A DNA stretch of 34,052 bases from Betaproteobacteria bacterium SCGC AG-212-J23. Its GTDB lineage: Bacteria; Pseudomonadota; Gammaproteobacteria; Burkholderiales; SG8-39. This document shows positions 28,625-34,052 of the stretch, in pieces. The stretch is taken from contig LSTF01000037.1 of NCBI GenBank assembly GCA_001644455.1, positions 1 through 34,052 on the forward strand, given 5' to 3'. The position numbers and the translations under genes are program-made. Each line of letters starts with the position of its first letter. The first letter of the stretch is position 1. Below the pieces are notes generated by a model. It made no database searches. It was not told the origin of the DNA and was given only the letters and a program-made list of their open reading frames with translations.

Positions 28625-29737
28625 TCAGAGGCCGAATCGTCTCAAACGCCATGCAAAACACGCGCCCGCGAGCGCCGCTATCGCAGATGCCGAAAAGGCT
28701 ACGGCAGGTCCCCAGGCCTGCCACGTCCAGCCGGCGATGAGCGCACCGGCGGCGCCACCGGCGCCGTAGGCGAGGCTGGAAAAGAGCGCTTGGCCCCGCG
28801 CCTGCGCCGATTCCGGAAACAGGCGATGCACTGCGGCCACCGACGCGGCATGAAAGGCGCCGAAAGTCGCGGCATGCAGAAGCTGCGCCGGCACGAGGAC
28901 CCAGAGGCTCGCCGGCAGCCAGCCGATGGCGAGGAAGCGCACGACCGCGCAGGCGAGGCTCGCCAGCAGGATCGTCGACAACGAATGGCGCCGGAAGAGA
29001 ACGGGAAGCGCGAGGAAGACGACGATCTCGGCCAACACTCCGAGCGTCCACAGGCTGCCGATCACTGCGCCGCCGTGCCCAGCGCGCTCGAGGTACAGGG
29101 AAAAAAACGTGTACAACGTGCCGTGCGCCGCCGACATGCAGAAGCCCGCGGCGAGCAGCGCGCCGACGCCGTTGCTGATGCGAGGCGCGTCCCCGCCGGG
29201 GCTCATGCGCCGCGGCCCGGCGGGCAGCGCGAGCGCAACGACCAGCGCGAAGAGAGACATTGCCACCAATAGCGGCGGCAGGGTCGTCGGCGGCCAGTGG
29301 TCGAGCCACACGCCGCCGCCGAAGGTGGCGACGATGAAGCCGACCGATCCCCAGACGCGAATCGGACCGTAGCGCCCGATCTGTCCGGCGAGCGAAGCGA
29401 GCGTGATCGCCTCGACGATCGGTATCGCGCCCGCGGAGAGCAGCGCGAGACCGGCGACGAGCCAGCCGATGCCGGCGACGCCGGCAACGTGCGGGATCGC
29501 GGCGAAGCAGACCGCTGCCGCCGCGCAGGAAAAAACGACGATGCCCCGGCGCACCCCCGTTGCATCGGCGACCCAACCCCACGCCGCTGGCGCGAACGTG
29601 CGCGCGAGATACGGCAGCGCGACGAGGAAAGCGATCTCGCCCGCGCCCAGGCCGCGTGCCGCCAGGTACAGCGGCAGATACGCCATCACCACGCCTGCGT
29701 AGGCGAAGTAGGCGAAAAAGAACAGCGCCAGCTTCAC
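28625..29737 (-). CDS. MFS transporter (MFS_1-like / HcaT-related)
   Basis: This is a ~370-residue polytopic membrane protein with about 12 hydrophobic helices and the loop motif WGWVADATGVRRGIV between helices 2 and 3. It resembles the LacY-like MFS_1 group that includes 3-phenylpropionate transporters. I chose GTG at 29737 (MKLALFFFAYFAYAG), one base after the tetR stop; a GTG at 29773 would add 12 residues overlapping tetR. The tight link to a TetR gene suggests a substrate-induced transporter or efflux pump. The substrate is unknown; products of the nearby flavoprotein are an attractive but unproven guess. Confidence 0.88.
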   Translation of the reverse strand: MKLALFFFAYFAYAGVVMAYLPLYLAARGLGAGEIAFLVALPYLARTFAPAAWGWVADATGVRRGIVVFSCAAAAVCFAAIPHVAGVAGIGWLVAGLALLSAGAIPIVEAITLASLAGQIGRYGPIRVWGSVGFIVATFGGGVWLDHWPPTTLPPLLVAMSLFALVVALALPAGPRRMSPGGDAPRISNGVGALLAAGFCMSAAHGTLYTFFSLYLERAGHGGAVIGSLWTLGVLAEIVVFLALPVLFRRHSLSTILLASLACAVVRFLAIGWLPASLWVLVPAQLLHAATFGAFHAASVAAVHRLFPESAQARGQALFSSLAYGAGGAAGALIAGWTWQAWGPAVAFSASAIAALAGACFAWRLRRFGL

Positions 29738-29738
29738 G

Positions 29739-30215
29739 CTACGCGGAGCGCTGGGCGAATCGCACCTCGGCAAGCGTGCGGCGCACGAGCGCTTCCGGAT
29801 CCTCGCCGGCGAAGTGACCGGAAAGGATGAGATGAGCGAGGCCGTGGACCATCGCCCAGGTCGCCCGCGCTACCGCATCTCCCCCAACGAGCATTCGCAG
29901 CGAGTCTGGCACCGGGTGGGCGAACATCAGCCGGAAGCGCTCCGGGTTGGCGAGGGCGAAGAGCACGTAGGCCACGGCCTGCTCGCGCCAGGGCTTGCCT
30001 TCCAGCTCGGCGGCGAGAAGGGCGAAGCCCTCCTCGGCCAGCGCCGCGAGCAAGGCCTGGCGATCGCTGAAGTGCCGGTACGGCGCGCTGTGCGAAACCC
30101 CGGCGCGGCGCGCGAGGTCACGCAGCGCGATGGCGTCCCGTCCTTCCTGTTCGAGGATCTTGGCGGCGGCGCGCAGCAGCGCCGGCCGCAGGTCGCCGTG
30201 GTGGTATGTGGCCAT
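29739..30215 (-). CDS. TetR-family transcriptional regulator
   Basis: This ~158-residue repressor has an N-terminal TetR helix-turn-helix: ATYHHGDLRPALLRAAAKIL, then IALRDLARRAGVSHSAPYRHFSDRQALLAALA. A short ligand/dimerisation domain follows, related to the WHG-type C-terminus. The start is ATG at 30215 (MATYHHG); an ATG at 30224 would add three residues. A 14-bp inverted repeat lies directly upstream and presumably mediates autoregulation. The MFS gene follows after 1 nt, so it should be under the same control. Confidence 0.93.
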   Translation of the reverse strand: MATYHHGDLRPALLRAAAKILEQEGRDAIALRDLARRAGVSHSAPYRHFSDRQALLAALAEEGFALLAAELEGKPWREQAVAYVLFALANPERFRLMFAHPVPDSLRMLVGGDAVARATWAMVHGLAHLILSGHFAGEDPEALVRRTLAEVRFAQRSA

Positions 30216-30248
30216 TGCCCACATAGCTTATCACAAGCTATGTGGGCA
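30216..30248. promoter_or_regulatory. Palindromic operator of the TetR regulator
   Basis: TGCCCACATAGCTT (30216-30229) and AAGCTATGTGGGCA (30235-30248) are perfect 14-bp inverted repeats separated by 5 bp. The repeat sits immediately before the tetR ATG, the standard place for a TetR autoregulatory site. There is no T-run on either side, so it is not a terminator of the preceding flavoprotein gene. Confidence 0.8.
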
Positions 30249-30255
30249 TTGACAA
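30227..30255 (-). promoter_or_regulatory. Candidate tetR-MFS promoter overlapping the operator
   Basis: On the minus strand TTGTCA (30250-30255) and GATAAG (30227-30232) are separated by 17 bp, a sigma-70-like arrangement with 5/6 and 4/6 matches. The operator covers the spacer and the -10, so bound repressor would block it. The transcript would begin only a few bases before the ATG at 30215. Confidence 0.45.
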
Positions 30256-30257
30256 CA

Positions 30258-31556
30258 TCAAGCCTCGGCGAGGCCTCCGGCGCGCACCGAGCGCCGCCGG
30301 CGGCGCCAGCCTTCCAGGGCGAGTCGCGGGTTGAGCAGCCCCCAGAGGTAGTAGACGACCTTGAATGCCCGCAGGCCCGGCTGGATCGGCGTGCCGCGGA
30401 AGAGGTCCCCCGCGAGGAGCGAGATCACCGCGGTCTGCATCTTCAGCTTGTTGCTGGGATGCATGAACAGGGTCTCGATACCCGGCGAGGTCATGCGATA
30501 GATGAACCAGGAGAAGTTGCGCACGCCGCTGCGCACCGTCCGCTCGAACTGGCGCAGCGCCGCCGGCGCCTTCGCCGGATCGCGGAGGAAGGTGTCCACG
30601 GCCTCGACGCCGCGGAAGGCGCTGTTCATCCCGAGCAGCACGCCGGAGGAGAACACCGGGTCGACGAACGCCCAGGCGTCGCCGACCAGGATCCAGCGCT
30701 CGCCGTACATACGCTCCGAGAAGTACGAGTAGTTGCCGGTCGCGGTGACGTTGCCAGGCAGCTTCGCCTGCGCCAGGCGCTCGCCGAGCGCGGGGCAGCG
30801 GGCGATGGTGTCGAAGAAGAATTGGCGCGTATCGCCCTTGCGCGACTTCATGTACTCGGCGTTGCAGACCGCGCCGACGCTGGTCTGGCCGTCGAGCAGC
30901 GGGATGAACCAGAACCAGCCGTGGTCGAACCAGAAGATGCTGATGTTGCCCTCTTCCCTGCCCGTCAGGCGCGTGGCGTTGTCGAAGTGGCCGAACATCG
31001 CCGCGGTGCAGTGCTCGTGGTTGCGCTGCTTCATGTCGAAGCGCCGCGAAAGGAAGGTGTCGCGACCCGAAGCGTCGATGAAGAACCGCGCCCGCCACTC
31101 GCGCTTGGCGCCGTCGGCCATCTCCGCGGAGACGCGCACGTCCTCGCCCTTCGGAAACTGCACGTCGCTGACGCGGCATTCCTCGACGGTCTGCGCGCCC
31201 TTGCGAGCGCTGTTGCGGAACAGGATCTCGTCGAGCTGCGAGCGCCGCACCTGGTAGGTCGAGGGATAGTCGGCGTTCCACGCCTCGCTGAAATCGAAGG
31301 TGACGGCCTCCTTCGCCTGCGGGGAGACGAACTCGGCGCCGTGCTTGACCATGCCGATCTTCTCGACTTGCTCCCGCACGCCGAGCCGCTCGAACAGCGG
31401 CGTGCTCATCGGCAGCATCGACTCGCCGATGTGGAAGCGCGGATGGCGCTCCTTGTCGACGATCACCACTTTCCAGCCGCGTTCGGCGAGCAGCGCGGCC
31501 GCGGTGGATCCCGCAGGGCCGCCCCCGAGGACGAAGACATCGCAGGTTTCTTGCAT
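30258..31556 (-). CDS. Flavin-dependent halogenase-like FAD oxidoreductase
   Basis: This 432-residue flavoprotein starts at MQETCDVFVLGGGPAG. The FAD-binding GGGPAGSTAA is at residues 11-20, GESMLP at 44-49, DASGRD at 161-166 and VGDAWAFVDPVFSSGV at 291-306. Two signatures of flavin-dependent halogenases are present: WFWFIP (214-219, fits WxWxIP) and FVDPVFSSG (297-305, fits FxxPxxSxG). Lys71 in MVKHGAEF is where I would place the catalytic lysine, by eye. It could halogenate a phenol or pyrrole-like, possibly carrier-bound substrate, or be one of the related oxidoreductases found in aryl-polyene clusters. I chose ATG 31556; TTG 31571 is an alternative. It lies just after der and just before the tetR operator; no carrier-protein or synthase gene is in the window. 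Confidence 0.85.
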   Translation of the reverse strand: MQETCDVFVLGGGPAGSTAAALLAERGWKVVIVDKERHPRFHIGESMLPMSTPLFERLGVREQVEKIGMVKHGAEFVSPQAKEAVTFDFSEAWNADYPSTYQVRRSQLDEILFRNSARKGAQTVEECRVSDVQFPKGEDVRVSAEMADGAKREWRARFFIDASGRDTFLSRRFDMKQRNHEHCTAAMFGHFDNATRLTGREEGNISIFWFDHGWFWFIPLLDGQTSVGAVCNAEYMKSRKGDTRQFFFDTIARCPALGERLAQAKLPGNVTATGNYSYFSERMYGERWILVGDAWAFVDPVFSSGVLLGMNSAFRGVEAVDTFLRDPAKAPAALRQFERTVRSGVRNFSWFIYRMTSPGIETLFMHPSNKLKMQTAVISLLAGDLFRGTPIQPGLRAFKVVYYLWGLLNPRLALEGWRRRRRSVRAGGLAEA

Positions 31557-31586
31557 CTCCCTAACCCCCAAGTGCAGAGCGAAATT

Positions 31587-32936
31587 TTACCGCCGGCGAG
31601 CGGTTTTTTTCGCTGTAGTTTTTACATACGGATTGCGGCCGGTGCGGAATTCGACGCGCATCGGCGTGCCGTGCAGCTTGAAGGTATCGCGCAGGAATCC
31701 CTCGAGATAGCGCTTGTAGGAGTCGGGCACGTGGTCGAGCGCACTGCCGTGGATGATGATGCGCGGCGGGTTGATGCCGCCCTGGTGCGCGTAGCGCATC
31801 TTCGGCCGGAACTGCCCGCGCTTGGGCGGCGCCTGCTTCTCGACCGCAGCCGCCACTGCGCGCGTGAGCTTCGGCGTCGGCATGCGCGCCATCGCCGCCG
31901 CATAGGCGCCGTCCACCGCGCGCATCAGCTGCGCGAGTCCCTTGCCCTCCTTCGCCGAGATCTGGTGCGATTCGGCGAAGTTCAGGAAGACAAGCTTCCA
32001 CGCCACCTCCGCCTTGATCCGCTCGCGCGCTGCGCCGTCGGCCGCGTCCCACTTGTTCAGCGCAATCACCACCGCGCGGCCGCGCTCGAGGATGTAACCG
32101 GCGACGTGCGCATCCTGCTCGGTGACCCCGTCGCGCGCGTCGAGCAGCAGGATGGCGACGTTCGCCGCCTCGATCGCCTGCAGCGCCTTGACGATCGAGA
32201 AGAATTCGACCGGCGTGCCGGTGCGGCCGCGGCGCCGCACGCCCGCGGTGTCGATCAGCGTATAGCGCCGGCCGGCGCGCTCGAACGGCACTTCGATCGG
32301 GTCGCGGGTCGTGCCGGGCTGATCGAAGGCGATGACGCGCTCCTCGCCGACCAGGGCGTTGACCAGCGTCGACTTGCCGACGTTCGGCCGGCCGACGATG
32401 GCGACGCGCGGGTGGCCCTGATCGGCTTCTTCGGCCTCGCCGTCGGCGGGAAATTTCTCCAGCACCAGATCCATGAGCTCGCGCACGCCTTCACCGTGCG
32501 CGGCGGAGATCGCTGCCGGGTGGCCGATGCCGAGCGCGTGGAATTCCGCGACGGCGACGTCGCCCAGCATGCCTTCGCTCTTGTTGACCGCCAGATAGCG
32601 CGGCGTGGCAAGGCGGCGCAGCTTTTCGGCGATCGCGCGATCGGCGGGCGTCGGACCGACGCGCGTGTCGACCACCAGGATGACGGCGTCGGCCTCGGCG
32701 ATCGCCTGCTCGGCCTGGCGCGCCATCTCGACGTACACGCCCTCGGCGCCGGGCTCGAAGCCACCGGTGTCGATGGCGATGAACGAGCGCTCGCCCTGGC
32801 GGCCCTCGCCGTAGTGACGGTCGCGCGTCACGCCGGGCAGATCGTGGACGATCGCGTCCCGGCTCTTGGTCAGACGGTTAAAGAGAGTCGACTTGCCGAC
32901 GTTCGGGCGCCCGACGAGGGCGATCACCGGCTTCAC
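31587..32936 (-). CDS. der: Ribosome-associated GTPase Der (EngA)
   Basis: Der is an essential double-GTPase needed for 50S ribosomal subunit assembly. The 449-residue protein has two G domains, each with a GRPNVGKST P-loop (near residues 9-17 and ~182-190). DTGG and DTAG G3 motifs, NKSE and NKWD G4 motifs and a C-terminal KH-like domain ending in a basic tail (KKTARRR) follow. The start is GTG at 32936, overlapping the bamB stop by 4 bp (GTGA). In Betaproteobacteria bamB-der is usually followed by hfq; here the next gene is the halogenase-like flavoprotein. Confidence 0.98.
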   Translation of the reverse strand: MKPVIALVGRPNVGKSTLFNRLTKSRDAIVHDLPGVTRDRHYGEGRQGERSFIAIDTGGFEPGAEGVYVEMARQAEQAIAEADAVILVVDTRVGPTPADRAIAEKLRRLATPRYLAVNKSEGMLGDVAVAEFHALGIGHPAAISAAHGEGVRELMDLVLEKFPADGEAEEADQGHPRVAIVGRPNVGKSTLVNALVGEERVIAFDQPGTTRDPIEVPFERAGRRYTLIDTAGVRRRGRTGTPVEFFSIVKALQAIEAANVAILLLDARDGVTEQDAHVAGYILERGRAVVIALNKWDAADGAARERIKAEVAWKLVFLNFAESHQISAKEGKGLAQLMRAVDGAYAAAMARMPTPKLTRAVAAAVEKQAPPKRGQFRPKMRYAHQGGINPPRIIIHGSALDHVPDSYKRYLEGFLRDTFKLHGTPMRVEFRTGRNPYVKTTAKKTARRR

Positions 32937-34052
32937 GGCACCAGCGCATGCAGGCTGCCGTCCTCGCTCTGCACCAGGAGCCCCGCCGGCAGGCTGATGG
33001 GCACCGCGCGCACCGCGCCGCCGTGCGTGTCGTAGCGGCTGACGAACGCGCCGGAATCGCGCGCCAGGAAGTGGACGTAGCCCTCGAAGTCGCCGATGAC
33101 GATCGACTGTCCCTCGGCGAGCGGCAGGGTGAGCTGCCGGTACGAGAGCTTGTCCTGCTTCCAGACCGACTGGCCGTTGCTGCGGTCGAGCGCCTGAACC
33201 GTGCCCTTGTCGTCGCTCACGTAGGCATAGCGCGCATCGACGCTGACGCCGGTCGCCGAGGAAAGCTCGCGCGACCAGAGCTGGCGGCCGGTCGCCACGT
33301 CGAAGCAGCCGACGCGGCCCTGATAGGCGACGGCGCAGATCTCACGCCCCTGCACCGCCGGGCGGCCGACCACATCGCTGACGCGCTCGAGCTCCGTCGA
33401 GCCCTTGGGCACGGACACGGTCGCTTCCCAGCGCTGGCCGCCGTTCGACAGGGCGATCGCGACCAGCTTGCCGCCGGGGAAGCCCGCATACGCGCTGTCC
33501 CCGGAGATGGTGATGCCCGCCGGCACGTGCAGGATCAGCGTTGCGACCGCGCGCTGATAGACCCACCGGCGTTTTCCGTCGCTCACATTGAAGGCGAAGA
33601 TGCGGTTGTCGAGCGTGCGCACCAGCACCAGCCCGGCGCCGATCTCCGGCGGCGCCAGCACTTCGCTCGAAACGCGGGCCCGCCATCGCACTTTGCCGCT
33701 GGCGGCCTCCAGGGCGACGACCTCGCCGTCCTCGTTGGCTACGGCGACGGTGTCGGCGTCGGCGCCGACCCCGCTCGAGACCTGAATCTCTGCCGAGGTG
33801 CGCCAGCGTCGCCGGCCATTGCCGGCATCAATGCGCGCAACCATGCCTTCACGGGACGTGGCGTACACCGCGTCGCCGACCACGATCGGAAAGAAGATCC
33901 AGCGATCCGCGCCCTCGGGCGGGGGCGGCGGCGGCCAGTTGGCGTAGGGATTGTCGTCGCCCAGGGATGCCGACCAGAGCACGCGCAACGGCTTGGGACT
34001 CTCCAGCGGAGTCAGGTCCGCCGGCTGCGGGCCGGGGGTTCCGCTGCACCCG
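32933..34052 (-). CDS. bamB: Outer membrane assembly lipoprotein BamB (5' end cut by window)
   Basis: BamB is the beta-propeller lipoprotein of the BAM complex that helps BamA insert outer-membrane proteins. About 372 codons are visible, open to the right edge. Repeated PQQ-like blades are clear (SGKVRWRARV, DGKRRWVYQRA, NGGQRWEATV, TGRQLWSREL, NGQSVWKQDKL). Reading back to the edge gives G-C-S-G-T-P-G at the very end, where G-C is the end of a lipobox, so only the signal peptide is missing. An internal TTG at 33988 is therefore not the true start. It is coupled to der by a GTGA overlap. Confidence 0.95.
   Translation of the reverse strand, partial: GCSGTPGPQPADLTPLESPKPLRVLWSASLGDDNPYANWPPPPPPEGADRWIFFPIVVGDAVYATSREGMVARIDAGNGRRRWRTSAEIQVSSGVGADADTVAVANEDGEVVALEAASGKVRWRARVSSEVLAPPEIGAGLVLVRTLDNRIFAFNVSDGKRRWVYQRAVATLILHVPAGITISGDSAYAGFPGGKLVAIALSNGGQRWEATVSVPKGSTELERVSDVVGRPAVQGREICAVAYQGRVGCFDVATGRQLWSRELSSATGVSVDARYAYVSDDKGTVQALDRSNGQSVWKQDKLSYRQLTLPLAEGQSIVIGDFEGYVHFLARDSGAFVSRYDTHGGAVRAVPISLPAGLLVQSEDGSLHALVP

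Noticed and set aside
26348-29272. A 974-codon plus-strand frame opposite leuC, the M48 peptidase and the MFS gene
   Set aside because: The translation is His/Arg/Ala-rich with no domain, and it spans three real genes on the other strand.
31588-31612. Possible terminator at the end of der (ACCGC ... GCGGT)
   Set aside because: The stem is only 5 bp, lies within the coding sequence at the stop codon, and is followed by AAAATTT rather than a T-run.
29814-33035. A 1073-codon plus-strand frame opposite tetR, the flavoprotein and der
   Set aside because: Shadow frame caused by high GC at third positions; all conserved motifs are on the minus strand.

Overview
The window is high-GC, densely coded bacterial DNA, almost certainly from a betaproteobacterium. 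The strongest evidence is the gene order leuC-leuD-leuB-asd-fimV-truA-trpF-trpB-trpA-accD-folC-SPOR-cvpA-purF-metZ, a well-known conserved series in Betaproteobacteria. It is flanked here by a bamB-der pair and a cysS / TPR / cyclophilin / lpxH group, which are also familiar betaproteobacterial neighbours. A FimV-type protein, LpxH and BamB indicate a Gram-negative cell with an outer membrane. I see no rRNA, tRNA, CRISPR array, insertion sequence or integrase. No stretch longer than 300 bases lacks a gene; the longest gap is the 131 bp between purF and metZ. Most genes overlap or abut, and many use GTG or TTG starts. Two (cysS, folC) appear to use even rarer codons.

Layout. 1-1215 (minus): a molybdenum hydroxylase of the xanthine/CO dehydrogenase family (FAD subunit, then the truncated molybdopterin subunit). 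A divergent alpha/beta-hydrolase-fold protein that lacks the usual nucleophile follows at 1243-2007. 1994-3357 (minus): a di-haem-type membrane cytochrome b followed by a sulfite-oxidase-fold molybdoenzyme. 3342-4694 (minus): cysS. 4734-8161 (plus): an envelope cluster of TPR/NTF2-like protein, Csd6-like L,D-transpeptidase-family enzyme, secreted cyclophilin and LpxH. 8151-9833 (minus): a MASE1 sensor histidine kinase.

9838-27736 (minus): the long core-biosynthesis series, transcribed from leuC towards metZ. It covers leucine (leuCDB), the aspartate-family branch (asd), tryptophan (trpFBA), malonyl-CoA (accD), folate (folC), purine (purF) and methionine (metZ), plus truA, fimV, a SPOR protein and cvpA. 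The anomaly is an ATP-dependent DNA ligase wedged between accD and folC with 4-bp overlaps on both sides. Start-codon or leader hairpins are visible at leuC, purF and metZ.

27794-31556 (minus): what looks like lineage-specific cargo between leuC and der. It holds an M48 lipoprotein peptidase, an MFS transporter, a TetR regulator with a near-perfect palindromic operator, and a flavoprotein carrying flavin-dependent-halogenase motifs. 31587-34052 (minus): der and bamB, the latter cut by the window edge just before its lipobox cysteine.

Most of the window is ordinary housekeeping DNA. The parts most deserving a second look are the operon-embedded ligase, the halogenase-like gene with its TetR/MFS neighbours, the leuC and metZ leader structures, the nucleophile-less hydrolase and the duplicated NTF2-like envelope domain.
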